DNA of 64,000 bases, from assembly GCA_017622215.1 (NCBI GenBank), contig JAGARO010000010.1:1-64000 (forward strand), given 5' to 3'. Position numbers and translations under genes: made by a program. Below the pieces are notes generated by a model, which saw only the letters and a list, made by a program, of their open reading frames with translations, was not told the origin of the DNA and searched no databases. Origin of the DNA: Clostridia bacterium. Its GTDB lineage: Bacteria > Bacillota > Clostridia > Monoglobales > Monoglobaceae. Positions 34,047 to 41,932 of this stretch are shown piece by piece (positions within the stretch are counted from its first letter, which is position 1; each line of letters opens with the position of its first letter).

Positions 34047-34073
34047 CGGTATTGTAAAGGAGGGACAGGCTTA

Positions 34074-35123
34074 ATGAAAAAGGTTGCAATCGGTATGTCG
34101 GGAGGCGTAGACAGCAGTGTTGCTGCGGCCATGCTTCTTGAAAAGGGCTATGAAGTGATTGGGATTACTATGCTTTTGTGCGAAGAAGGAGCCTGCCTGT
34201 CATCTGTAGAAGAGGATGCAAGAAAAGTTTGCGAAAATCTTGGAATTGAGCATCACGTTGTAGATTTCAGAGGCGAATTTAAGGAAAAAGTTGTGGACTA
34301 TTTTGTGGATGAATATCTTGCAGGCAGAACTCCGAATCCTTGTATTGCCTGTAATAAGCACCTGAAATTTGATGCGATGCTTGAAAAGGCAAAGGAGCTT
34401 GGCGCAGATTATATTGCCACAGGCCATTACGCAAAGGTGCTTTATAACGAAGATACGGGAAGATATTATCTTAAACAGTCTGACGCTTCGGAAAAGGACC
34501 AGACCTATGTTTTATATAACTTAAAACAGGAACAGCTTAAGCGCCTTCTGATGCCTTTAGGGGATGTTGAAAATAAGGAAGAAGTAAGAAAATATGCTGA
34601 AAAGCTTGGACTTTCCACAGCAGGAAAGCCTGACAGTATGGAAATTTGCTTTATCCCTGATAATGACTACGCAGGCTTTATTGAAAGAAACAGGAATTAT
34701 AAGGCGACAGAGGGAGATTTTGTTGATAAGAATGGAGAATTTTTAGGCAAGCATAAAGGAATTATCCACTATACTGTGGGACAGAGAAAGGGTCTTGGCG
34801 TAACCTTCGGAAAGCCGATGTTTGTAACTAAAATTGACGCTGAAAATAACAGAGTAGTATTAGGCGAAAAGGGAGAAGAATTTTCGAAGGGACTTCTTTG
34901 CGACAACCTTAATTTTATAACAGTCGAAAAAATTACAGAGCCAATTAAGGTTTGGACAAAGGTCAGATATTCCGCAAAACCTGCTTTGGCAACGCTGTCA
35001 ATGGTTGACGAAAACACAGCGAAAGTTGTATTTGACCAGCCACAGAGGGCGGTAACTCCGGGACAGGCTGTTGTTTTCTATGATGATGAAAATATTGTCA
35101 TAGGCGGAGGAATTATTAAATAA
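34074..35123 (+). CDS. mnmA: tRNA-specific 2-thiouridylase
   Basis: MnmA puts sulfur on uridine 34 of Glu, Gln and Lys tRNAs. The 349-residue protein has the PP-loop SGGVDSS (residues 9-15), the first catalytic cysteine in TPNPCIACNKHLKF and the second in SMEICFIPDNDY (about residue 194), then GQRKGLGV. ATG at 34074 is chosen as the usual MKKVAIGMSGGVDSS start with a GGAGG site; the frame from 34038 adds unrelated residues. Complete and ordinary in length. Confidence 0.96.
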   Translation: MKKVAIGMSGGVDSSVAAAMLLEKGYEVIGITMLLCEEGACLSSVEEDARKVCENLGIEHHVVDFRGEFKEKVVDYFVDEYLAGRTPNPCIACNKHLKFDAMLEKAKELGADYIATGHYAKVLYNEDTGRYYLKQSDASEKDQTYVLYNLKQEQLKRLLMPLGDVENKEEVRKYAEKLGLSTAGKPDSMEICFIPDNDYAGFIERNRNYKATEGDFVDKNGEFLGKHKGIIHYTVGQRKGLGVTFGKPMFVTKIDAENNRVVLGEKGEEFSKGLLCDNLNFITVEKITEPIKVWTKVRYSAKPALATLSMVDENTAKVVFDQPQRAVTPGQAVVFYDDENIVIGGGIIK

Positions 35124-35137
35124 TCTGGGAGATAAAA

Positions 35138-37495
35138 ATGGGATTTTACGATATAAGACGGAAAATAATTGAAAAAGAATTTGGATTTCTTAACGGAAAA
35201 CAAAAGGAGGCAGTTTTCACAACTGACGGACCTCTTTTAATTCTTGCAGGTGCAGGCTCAGGAAAAACAACTGTTCTGATTAACAGGATTTATAACCTTA
35301 TAAAATTTGGAAAGGCTTATAATGCCGAAAGAACTGTTGGAGAAAGAGAAGAAGAGATTTTTCAGTGGTACTTAGAGGGCGAGATTGACGAGCTTCCTCC
35401 TGAACTTGAAGAAATGCTTTGTGAGGACACTGTAAGACCTTATAATATTTTAGCTATAACCTTTACAAATAAGGCGGCTGCAGAGCTTAAAACAAGACTT
35501 TCAAAGAAGCTGGGGGACTGTGCAGAGGAAATCTGGGCAAGTACATTCCATTCAATGTGCGTTAAAATTTTAAGACGCTTTGCAGACAGAATAGGCTATG
35601 AAACAAACTTTATAATTTTTGACACAGCGGACCAGCAGACTGTTATTAAGGATTGCTTAAACGAACTGAACTTTGACAGTAAACAGTACACCCCAAGGGC
35701 AATTCTGTCAAATATAAGCCGTGCCAAGGATCAGCTTATTTCTCCTCAGGAGTATGAGGATATAAACGGAAAAGAGTTTTACGGAAAGATTGTGTCAAGG
35801 GTTTATGAACTATATCAGGAGAAGCTAAGACAGTATAACGCCTTTGACTTTGATGATTTGATAGGGAAAACTGTGGAGCTTTTTGAAAAGAATTCAGATG
35901 TTCTGGAGTATTACAGAAATAAATTCAAATACATATTAGTTGACGAGTATCAGGACACAAACCACGCCCAGTACAGACTTGTAAGCTTGCTGGCTGGAAA
36001 GTACAGAAACCTCTGTGTTGTAGGTGATGACGACCAGAGTATCTATAAGTTTCGTGGCGCAGATATCGGAAACATTCTAGGTTTTGAGGACGAATTCCCT
36101 GATGCAAAGGTTATAAAGCTTGAGGAGAATTACCGTTCTACACAGAATATTTTAAACGCTGCCAACAGCGTTATAAGAAATAACCGCGGAAGAAAGGGTA
36201 AGGAGCTCTGGACTGAAAATGGAGAGGGCGAAAAGATTACAGTTTTCCGTGGAGAGAATGAACATAACGAGGCTTATTTTGTAGCCGATTCTATTAAGAA
36301 AATCTATGACGAGGGCGGAAGCTTTAATGACTGTGTAATTCTTTACAGAACAAATGCCCAGTCCCGAGTTTTAGAAGATGTGTTGCTCCGTTCTGCAATT
36401 CCATACAGAGTTTTGGGAGGCCTCAGGTTCTTTGACCGAAAGGAAATCAAGGATATTACAGCCTATTTAAGACTTATCCAGAACACAAATGACGATGTAG
36501 CTCTTAAAAGAATTATAAATGAGCCTAAGCGCGGAATAGGCGATGCCTCTGTGGACAAAATGGAGGAGATTGCAAGAGAAAATACAATGAGTATTTTTGA
36601 TGTGTGCAGAAAGGTTATGGATTTCCCTGAACTTTCCCGTGCCCAAAGCAAAATTATACAGTTTGCTGATATGATAGACAGGCTCATCGAACTTAAAGGC
36701 GACGAAAATCTGTCCCTTGAACAGTTTGTTGAAGAGGTAATGGATAAAACGGGGATAGTTGAAAGCTATAAGGCGGAAAAGACTGTGGAATCTGAAACAA
36801 GGATTGAAAACCTTAAGGAATTTATTTCCATGGTACAGGAGTCTGTAAGACAAAACAGCGAAACTACTTTAGAGAGTTTATTGGAAGATATTTCTCTTAT
36901 TTCGGATATTGATAACTACGACGAGTCCCAGGAAACAGTTACACTTATGACTCTTCACAGTGCAAAGGGTCTGGAATTTCCGTATGTATTCCTTGTGGGG
37001 ATGGAGGAAAATCTGTTCCCAAGCCCAAGGGCAATCGGAGAAAGTGATGAGCTTGAGGAAGAAAGACGACTTTGCTATGTTGGAATTACAAGAGCGAAGA
37101 AAAGACTGTTTTTAACTGCAGCCAAGGTAAGAAATATTTATGGCTCAACACGCTTCAATCTTATCTCGAGATTCATTGATGAAATTCCTGATGACTATGT
37201 GGAATTTATAGAGGAAAAACCGAAGAAAACAGCTGTTTACGGCGAGTTTGATCATATTTCCGTGCCTGAATTTGAAAAGGTTGCCTTATCTTTCGGACAG
37301 ACCCAGTCCAAAGAGAAGAAGGCGGGGGCACCAAGCTTTAATGTGGGAGATAAGGTTAAGCATCGTAAGTTCGGTGTTGGTATAATTAAAGAAGCAAAGG
37401 CTATGGGTGAAGATATGTTCCTGTCAATCTCCTTTGAGGAGGCAGGGGATAAAAAGCTTATGGCGGCCTACGCTAATCTTGAAAAGGTGGAATAG
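35138..37495 (+). CDS. pcrA: ATP-dependent DNA helicase PcrA/UvrD
   Basis: PcrA is a superfamily 1 helicase for repair and replication. The 785-residue protein has motif I LAGAGSGKTTVL (about residues 37-48), motif Ia ITFTNKAA, motif II DEYQDTN, motif III VGDDDQSIYKFRGA, motif IV LEENYRST, motif V TLHSAKGLEFPYV and motif VI YVGITRAKKRL. A charged insert of about 40 residues (60-100) separates motifs I and Ia, which I recall from Oscillospirales UvrD proteins. The end is a short basic Tudor-like segment (NVGDKVKHRKFGVG). It starts 14 bases after mnmA. Confidence 0.95.
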   Translation: MGFYDIRRKIIEKEFGFLNGKQKEAVFTTDGPLLILAGAGSGKTTVLINRIYNLIKFGKAYNAERTVGEREEEIFQWYLEGEIDELPPELEEMLCEDTVRPYNILAITFTNKAAAELKTRLSKKLGDCAEEIWASTFHSMCVKILRRFADRIGYETNFIIFDTADQQTVIKDCLNELNFDSKQYTPRAILSNISRAKDQLISPQEYEDINGKEFYGKIVSRVYELYQEKLRQYNAFDFDDLIGKTVELFEKNSDVLEYYRNKFKYILVDEYQDTNHAQYRLVSLLAGKYRNLCVVGDDDQSIYKFRGADIGNILGFEDEFPDAKVIKLEENYRSTQNILNAANSVIRNNRGRKGKELWTENGEGEKITVFRGENEHNEAYFVADSIKKIYDEGGSFNDCVILYRTNAQSRVLEDVLLRSAIPYRVLGGLRFFDRKEIKDITAYLRLIQNTNDDVALKRIINEPKRGIGDASVDKMEEIARENTMSIFDVCRKVMDFPELSRAQSKIIQFADMIDRLIELKGDENLSLEQFVEEVMDKTGIVESYKAEKTVESETRIENLKEFISMVQESVRQNSETTLESLLEDISLISDIDNYDESQETVTLMTLHSAKGLEFPYVFLVGMEENLFPSPRAIGESDELEEERRLCYVGITRAKKRLFLTAAKVRNIYGSTRFNLISRFIDEIPDDYVEFIEEKPKKTAVYGEFDHISVPEFEKVALSFGQTQSKEKKAGAPSFNVGDKVKHRKFGVGIIKEAKAMGEDMFLSISFEEAGDKKLMAAYANLEKVE

Positions 37496-37497
37496 AT

Positions 37498-38235
37498 ATG
37501 TACGGTGAATTTGCCAGAATTTATGACAAGCTCCAGAGTATAAACTATGAAAAATATGTGGAGTATATTGAGAGTATTTTCAGGAAATTTGATAAAAAGC
37601 CTGAACTTGTCCTTGATTTAGCCTGCGGTTCAGGAACACTTACCTGTCTGATGGCTGAAAAGGGCTATGATATGATAGGTCTTGACTTGTCCCCTGAAAT
37701 GCTTGATATTGCAAACGAAAAGGCAAAGGAAAAGGAACTTGATATCCTTTTTATAAATCAGGATATGTGCGATTTCGAGCTGTATGGCACAGTTGACGCT
37801 GTAATCTGTTCCCTTGACGGAGTGAATTATATTACAGACACTGAAGATTTGAAGAAGGTTTTTGCACTTGTGAAAAACTATCTGAATCCTGACGGCATAA
37901 TGATATTTGATATAAATTCCGAGTATAAATTAAGACAGATTTTAGGAGAAAATACCTTTGTTGAGGATGAAGAGGGTGTTTTCTACGTGTGGCAGAACGA
38001 GTTTGATGAGGAGGAGAAAATCTGCACTTTTATTCTTGATATATTTGAAGAAGATGAGGATGGAAAATACTCTCGTTTTGAGGAATATCAGGAAGAGAGA
38101 GCCTACTCCACAGCTGAACTTGAGGAGATTATAACGGAATCAGGCCTGCCGAAGCCTGCTTTTTACAAAGAATTTTCTTTTGTCAATCCTGATGTCGAAA
38201 CAGAGCGTATTTTCGGTGTTATTGTGAGGGGTTGA
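37498..38235 (+). CDS. class I SAM-dependent methyltransferase
   Basis: The 245-residue protein has the SAM-binding start LDLACGSGTLTCLMAEKGY (residues about 40-58), the acidic residue in IGLDLSPEMLDIANEKA, and NQDMCDFEL. The remaining sequence (ADAVICSLDGVNYI-like) is typical of the small-molecule or tRNA-related methyltransferases next to pcrA in Clostridia. The substrate is unknown. It starts 2 bases after pcrA and is the end of the run. Confidence 0.88.
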   Translation: MYGEFARIYDKLQSINYEKYVEYIESIFRKFDKKPELVLDLACGSGTLTCLMAEKGYDMIGLDLSPEMLDIANEKAKEKELDILFINQDMCDFELYGTVDAVICSLDGVNYITDTEDLKKVFALVKNYLNPDGIMIFDINSEYKLRQILGENTFVEDEEGVFYVWQNEFDEEEKICTFILDIFEEDEDGKYSRFEEYQEERAYSTAELEEIITESGLPKPAFYKEFSFVNPDVETERIFGVIVRG

Positions 38236-38239
38236 TGCC

Positions 38240-38268
38240 TTGACAACACAGGAAAAATATGGTATATT
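38240..38268 (+). promoter_or_regulatory. strong SigA-type promoter of csp
   Basis: TTGACA (38240-38245) and TATATT (38263-38268) are 17 bases apart; the leader before the ATG is about 43 bases. Confidence 0.8.
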
Positions 38269-38317
38269 TATTTTACTGGTTGAAAAACCAAGGACATAAG
38301 AATGGAGATTTTGAATT

Positions 38318-38518
38318 ATGCAAAAAGGAAAAGTAAAGTGGTTTAATGCTGAGAAAGGTTTTGGCTTCATTGAAGGCGAAAACGGAGCTGACGTATTTGT
38401 ACACTTTTCTGCTATAGCTATGGATGGCTATAAGACATTAGAGGAAGGCGCAGAAGTTGAATTTGAAGTTGTCGAAGGTGCTAAAGGTCCACAGGCTGCT
38501 AACGTAACCCGTGTTTAA
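38318..38518 (+). CDS. cold shock protein, CspA family
   Basis: The 66-residue OB-fold RNA/ssDNA-binding protein reads [31 protein letters not shown], containing both RNP motifs (GFGFIE and VFVHFSA). It is full length. Single gene with a strong promoter and a terminator; it probably acts as an RNA chaperone. Confidence 0.96.
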   Translation: MQKGKVKWFNAEKGFGFIEGENGADVFVHFSAIAMDGYKTLEEGAEVEFEVVEGAKGPQAANVTRV

Positions 38519-38552
38519 TCTTTTTTATATACGATAAACAAATCAGACTTGG

Positions 38553-38584
38553 AAACCGGCTCTTTATTTTGAGCCGGTTTTTTT
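38553..38584 (+). terminator. terminator of csp
   Basis: AAACCGGCTC pairs with GAGCCGGTTT around TTTATTTT, followed by a T run. Confidence 0.9.
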
Positions 38585-38596
38585 CTTGGAGGAATT

Positions 38597-39496
38597 ATGG
38601 ATAAGATTACAAAAGCCGTTACAAAAGACGGATTTTTAAGAATGTATGTTGTAAATTCAAAGGAAACAGTTGAACAGGCAAGGCTATATCATAACCTGTC
38701 TCCGCTTATGAGTGCAGTTTTAGGCAGAACACTTACTGCGTCAATGCTTATGGGCTCAATGCTTAAGGGAAAGGACGATACAATCACTCTCCAGATAAGA
38801 GGCGGCGGTCCTGCAGGAATGGTTCTTGCTGTGTCTGACAGCGAGGGAAACCCAAGAGGCTATGTCCAGAATAATGCTTTAGAGCTTCCGCCAAATGATA
38901 AGGGGAAGCTTGATGTAGGCGGAGCAGTGGGCACAACAGGTTATATGAGTGTAATTAAGGACTTAAGACTTAAAGAGCCTTATATAGGAAAAATACCACT
39001 TCAGACAGGTGAAATCGGCGATGATGTGGCGTTTTACTTTGCCCAGTCCGAACAGACTCCTACGGCAGTAGCTTTAGGCGTTTTGGTGGATAAGGATATT
39101 TCGATTATGGCTGCAGGTGGTTTTATCGTACAGGTTATGCCTGATTGTCCTGACGAATATTTAGATAGACTTGAGAAGAAAATTGGCGAGATTAATTCTA
39201 TAAGTGAGATGCTTAAGAACGGAATGAATAACGAGGAAATCGTAAATTATGTTTTAGATGGCTTTGAACCTGAAATTCTTGAGGAAAGCGAAGTAGGCTA
39301 TAAGTGTAACTGCTCAGAGGACAGAATGACAAGGGCGATTATAAGCCTTGGGGAAAAAGAAATCAGAAGTATGATTGAAGAGGACGGACAGTGCGAAATC
39401 AACTGTCAGTTCTGTAGAAAAAGCTATAATTTCAATAAAAACAGTCTCGAAAAAATGCTTGAAATAGCTAAAGAGAAAAAAATTGAAAAAAATTGA
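38597..39496 (+). CDS. hslO: redox-regulated chaperone Hsp33
   Basis: Hsp33 is a holdase turned on by oxidation. The 299-residue protein has the N-terminal substrate domain (MDKITKAVTKDGFLRMYVVNS, ADTI-type IQIRGGGPAGM region) and a C-terminal zinc switch with cysteines CNC and CQFC about 27 residues apart. All four zinc ligands are present. It starts 12 bases after the csp terminator. Confidence 0.95.
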   Translation: MDKITKAVTKDGFLRMYVVNSKETVEQARLYHNLSPLMSAVLGRTLTASMLMGSMLKGKDDTITLQIRGGGPAGMVLAVSDSEGNPRGYVQNNALELPPNDKGKLDVGGAVGTTGYMSVIKDLRLKEPYIGKIPLQTGEIGDDVAFYFAQSEQTPTAVALGVLVDKDISIMAAGGFIVQVMPDCPDEYLDRLEKKIGEINSISEMLKNGMNNEEIVNYVLDGFEPEILEESEVGYKCNCSEDRMTRAIISLGEKEIRSMIEEDGQCEINCQFCRKSYNFNKNSLEKMLEIAKEKKIEKN

Positions 39497-39515
39497 AAAA
39501 TTTTTAAAAAAACTA

Positions 39516-39544
39516 TTGACAATTTAAGGTTAAGTATGTATAAT
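39516..39544 (+). promoter_or_regulatory. perfect SigA promoter of the tRNA cluster
   Basis: TTGACA (39516-39521) and TATAAT (39539-39544) are 17 bases apart, the full consensus. A small hairpin GTCGC/GCGAC follows at 39556-39571, before the first tRNA. Confidence 0.9.
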
Positions 39545-39585
39545 AGTTTTTGTTGTCGCGGTAATGCGACGACGGTCTTATGTGT

Positions 39586-39661
39586 GGGCGCATAGCTCAG
39601 CTGGGAGAGCATCTGCCTTACAAGCAGAGGGTCATAGGTTCGAGCCCTATTGTGCCCACCA
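39586..39661 (+). tRNA. tRNA-Val (TAC)
   Basis: A full 76-base cloverleaf with encoded CCA: acceptor GGGCGCA/TGTGCCC, anticodon loop CTTACAA (TAC), T-loop GGTTCGAGCC. It is identical to the copy at 55561-55636. Confidence 0.97.
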
Positions 39662-39668
39662 CACATGC

Positions 39669-39745
39669 GGTCCGGTAGTTCAGTTGGTTAGAACGCTAGC
39701 CTGTCACGCTAGAGGTCGTGGGTTCGAGCCCCATCCGGATCGCCA
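39669..39745 (+). tRNA. tRNA-Asp (GTC)
   Basis: A full cloverleaf with encoded CCA: acceptor GGTCCGG/CCGGATC with one G-T pair, anticodon loop CTGTCAC (GTC), and a G discriminator as is usual for Asp. Confidence 0.97.
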
Positions 39746-39757
39746 ATTTTTTTATTT

Positions 39758-39833
39758 GCCTCTGTAGCTCAGTCGGTAGAGCAGGGGACTGAAAATCCCC
39801 GTGTCGGTGGTTCGATTCCGCCCGGAGGCACCA
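39758..39833 (+). tRNA. tRNA-Phe (GAA)
   Basis: Acceptor GCCTCTG/CGGAGGC, anticodon loop ACTGAAAAT (GAA), T-loop GGTTCGATTCC, and encoded CCA. Confidence 0.97.
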
Positions 39834-39876
39834 CTTTTTATCATAAAATGATAGAATGGTGAATATTATTAAATAT

Positions 39877-39951
39877 GCGGGAGTGGCTCAGTGGTAGAGC
39901 GTCACCTTGCCAAGGTGAACGTCGCGAGTTCGAATCTCGTCTTCCGCTCCA
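39877..39951 (+). tRNA. tRNA-Gly (GCC)
   Basis: Acceptor GCGGGAG/CTTCCGC, anticodon loop CTTGCCAAG (GCC), T-loop AGTTCGAATCT, and encoded CCA. Confidence 0.97.
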
Positions 39952-39954
39952 AAT

Positions 39955-39985
39955 GATAAAAGACGCAAATTTGCGTCTTTTATCA
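39955..39985. repeat. perfect 30-base inverted repeat inside the tRNA cluster
   Basis: GATAAAAGACGCAAA and its exact complement TTTGCGTCTTTTATC stand next to each other without a loop, between tRNA-Gly and tRNA-Cys. It may be a weak terminator or a processing hairpin. Confidence 0.75.
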
Positions 39986-39999
39986 CTTAAATTTAATAT

Positions 40000-40074
40000 G
40001 GCGCCATAGCCAAGTGGTAAGGCAGAGCTCTGCAAAAGCTTTATTCCCCAGTTCAAATCTGGGTGGCGCCTCCA
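40000..40074 (+). tRNA. tRNA-Cys (GCA)
   Basis: Acceptor GGCGCCA/TGGCGCC, anticodon loop CTCTGCAAAAG (GCA), T-loop GTTCAAATC, a T discriminator as expected and encoded CCA. It is the last tRNA of the cluster. Confidence 0.96.
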
Positions 40075-40107
40075 AAAATCCTCGTTCGTAAGAACGGGGA
40101 TTTTTAC
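40075..40107 (+). terminator. terminator of the tRNA cluster
   Basis: AAAATCCTCGTTC and GAACGGGGATTTTT pair around GTAA with one mismatch, then end in T-rich sequence. Confidence 0.85.
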
Positions 40108-40182
40108 TTATCACCTATTCACTCTTCACTTTTCACTAAAAGATTTCGTCGATTTTTGGAAAGTAATAAGTAATAGTGAATA
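40108..40182. repeat. MITE-like element with TTCAC 7-base tandem units
   Basis: TATTCAC-TCTTCAC-TTTTCAC (40116-40136) are three 7-base units. About 25 bases further on, AAAGTAATAAGTAATAGTGAA (40160-40180) reads as a partial inverted complement of the left end. The sequence holds no gene. Together with 40183-40316, which carries a hairpin and a promoter, this is the longest part without a CDS in this stretch (about 240 bases). Confidence 0.45.
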
Positions 40183-40198
40183 TGGAAGAAGTTAAGGT

Positions 40199-40225
40199 AG
40201 CTTTGCTTTCGCAAAGCTTATTTTT
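40199..40225 (+). terminator. hairpin AGCTTTGC/GCAAAGCT with T run
   Basis: AGCTTTGC pairs with GCAAAGCT around TTTC (40199-40218), followed by TATTTTTAT. A terminator with no obvious gene upstream apart from the tRNA cluster. Confidence 0.5.
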
Positions 40226-40259
40226 ATATGTCATCCAAGCTGTACGGATTTTTCTGTTG

Positions 40260-40288
40260 TTGACAAAGTTTATTTAATTTGATATATT
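40260..40288 (+). promoter_or_regulatory. SigA-type promoter of the small membrane protein
   Basis: TTGACA (40260-40265) and TATATT (40283-40288) are 17 bases apart, 29 bases before the ATG at 40317. Confidence 0.75.
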
Positions 40289-40316
40289 TAGAAAAAATAA
40301 AAAGAGGGTAACAATA

Positions 40317-40454
40317 ATGAAATTTTTCAAGATGGGAGTGATTTTTTTAATCGGAGCATTCCTCCCGGCAAAAGCAACTGCATTTTGTCCTTTTCTCTTG
40401 ATACCTTATGCAATTATCGACATAGTTTATAGCTTAATTATAATGAAAAAATAA
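40317..40454 (+). CDS. 45-residue membrane protein
   Basis: A small frame of 45 residues, MKFFKMGVIFLIGAFLPAK followed by ATAFCPFLLIPYAIIDIVYS, with two hydrophobic helices. A clean promoter lies upstream, AGAGGG is in the right place, and a terminator follows directly, so it is a complete transcription unit. No family is recognised. It may be a short regulatory membrane peptide or a type I toxin; nothing decides between these. Confidence 0.65.
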   Translation: MKFFKMGVIFLIGAFLPAKATAFCPFLLIPYAIIDIVYSLIIMKK

Positions 40455-40455
40455 A

Positions 40456-40487
40456 TAAAATCCTGTCTTTTGACAGGATTTTTTTGG
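40456..40487 (+). terminator. terminator of the small membrane protein gene
   Basis: AAATCCTGTC and GACAGGATTT pair around TTTT, followed by T residues. A close copy of this hairpin follows the next gene at 41831. Confidence 0.88.
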
Positions 40488-40539
40488 TTGGGAAGTATGC
40501 CTCAGTTTTATTTTGAAATAATAAAACTGAGGTGAAATT

Positions 40540-41832
40540 ATGAAATCAATATGGAATGAGAATGCAGAGAGAAGAAGTTTTTCTCCTCTCAAAGGCGATA
40601 TAAACACAGATGTTCTAATTATCGGCGGAGGAATGTGTGGGATACTTTGTGCATATATGCTAAAAAATGAGGGAGTGGATTGCGTTCTGGTGGAGGCAGA
40701 CAAAATCTGCAGAGGAATTACAATGGACACCACGGCAAAACTCACCCTCCAGCACGGACTTATATACAATAAAATAATGAAGAGATACGGCACAGAAAAA
40801 GCCTTTCTTTATTATCAAAGTCAGAAGAAAGCCCTTGAAAAATTAAAGGAAATCAGCTTGAAAATGGATGCTGATTTAGAAAATAGTAATTCCCTTGTTT
40901 ATTCTTTAAATGACCGTGAAGTGATTGAAAATGAGGTTTTGGCACTTAATAAATTGGGGTGCAGTGCTAAATTTTGCGAAAAAACAGAATTGCCATTTGA
41001 TATTGCAGGTGCAGTGAAAATTGAAAATCAGGCAAACTTCCACCCCCTAAAATTTGTTTTTAATATCTCGGAAAACCTTAAAATTTATGAGAACACGAAA
41101 GTTATAGAACTTGGTCCTGATACAGCCGTAACAAACCGCGGAAAAATCAAAGCAAAGAAAATTATTGTGGCAACCCATTTTCCGTTTTTAAATAAACACG
41201 GTGGCTTTTTCATAAAAATGTACCAGCACAGGTCCTACGTTTTAGCACTAAAAAATGCGAAAACAGTAAAGAATATGTATGTTGACGAAAAAGATGATGG
41301 GCTGTCCTTCAGGAGTTATAAGGATGTGTTGCTCCTTGGCGGAGGAGGGCATCGTACAGGGGGAAAAGGCGGAGGCTGGACGGAGCTTGAAAGGATAAAG
41401 AAAGAATATTATCCTGAGGCAAAGATTGTGACAAAATGGGCGACACAGGACTGTATGACACTTGACTCAATTCCCTATATAGGCAGATATTCAAAGGGGA
41501 CCCCTGATTTATATGTAGCAACAGGTTTTAATAAATGGGGAATGACCTCGTCAATGGTGTCGGCTATGTTGCTATCTGATATGGTTCAGGAGAGAAAAAA
41601 TGACTGCGAGTACCTTTATTCTCCACAAAGAAGTATAATCCACCCCCAGCTTGCAGTAAACGTTTTTGAGTCGGTAAAAGGGCTTCTTACCCCAACTGTT
41701 CCAAGATGTCCTCATCTGGGCTGTGCCTTAAAGTATAATAAAGAGGAGCATTCCTGGGATTGCCCCTGCCACGGCTCAAGATTTGAGGAAGAGGGAAATT
41801 TAATAAATAACCCTGCAACCAAAGATAAATAA
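40540..41832 (+). CDS. FAD-dependent oxidoreductase with C-terminal Rieske domain
   Basis: The 430-residue protein has a DAO-type FAD-binding start VLIIGGGMCGILCAYML (about residues 25-41) with EADKICRG, and the ending C-P-H-L-G-C...CPCHGS, the Rieske 2Fe-2S ligands (CxH and CxxH). Enzymes with this fusion move electrons between a flavin substrate and a Rieske centre; the substrate is unknown. It is a little short, but the order of the parts is complete. It is a single gene with its own terminator. Confidence 0.9.
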   Translation: MKSIWNENAERRSFSPLKGDINTDVLIIGGGMCGILCAYMLKNEGVDCVLVEADKICRGITMDTTAKLTLQHGLIYNKIMKRYGTEKAFLYYQSQKKALEKLKEISLKMDADLENSNSLVYSLNDREVIENEVLALNKLGCSAKFCEKTELPFDIAGAVKIENQANFHPLKFVFNISENLKIYENTKVIELGPDTAVTNRGKIKAKKIIVATHFPFLNKHGGFFIKMYQHRSYVLALKNAKTVKNMYVDEKDDGLSFRSYKDVLLLGGGGHRTGGKGGGWTELERIKKEYYPEAKIVTKWATQDCMTLDSIPYIGRYSKGTPDLYVATGFNKWGMTSSMVSAMLLSDMVQERKNDCEYLYSPQRSIIHPQLAVNVFESVKGLLTPTVPRCPHLGCALKYNKEEHSWDCPCHGSRFEEEGNLINNPATKDK

Positions 41833-41860
41833 AATCCTGTTAAACGACAGGATTTTTTAA
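41831..41860 (+). terminator. terminator of the FAD/Rieske gene
   Basis: AATCCTGT and ACAGGATT pair around TAAACG, then a T run. The sequence is nearly the same as the terminator at 40456. Confidence 0.87.
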
Positions 41861-41870
41861 TTGCTAACTA

Positions 41871-41899
41871 TTGTAAATTTTATACCGTTATGATATAAT
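41871..41899 (+). promoter_or_regulatory. SigA-type promoter of the GH38 operon
   Basis: TTGTAA (41871-41876) and TATAAT (41894-41899) are 17 bases apart, 34 bases before ATG 41933, which has an AGGGC-rich site. Confidence 0.72.
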
Positions 41900-41932
41900 A
41901 TTTCATAATATTTTGTTTTACGGAGGGCAATT

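Noticed and set aside
39424-39767. Frames on both strands across the tRNA-Val/Asp genes (e.g. RARTYDPLLVRQ-type protein)
   Set aside because: These are well-known false proteins read from tRNA genes; the tRNA cloverleafs explain the sequence.
40434-40793. 119-codon minus-strand frame before the FAD/Rieske gene
   Set aside because: It overlaps the FAD-binding start antisense and a terminator, and has no site or homology that I recognise.
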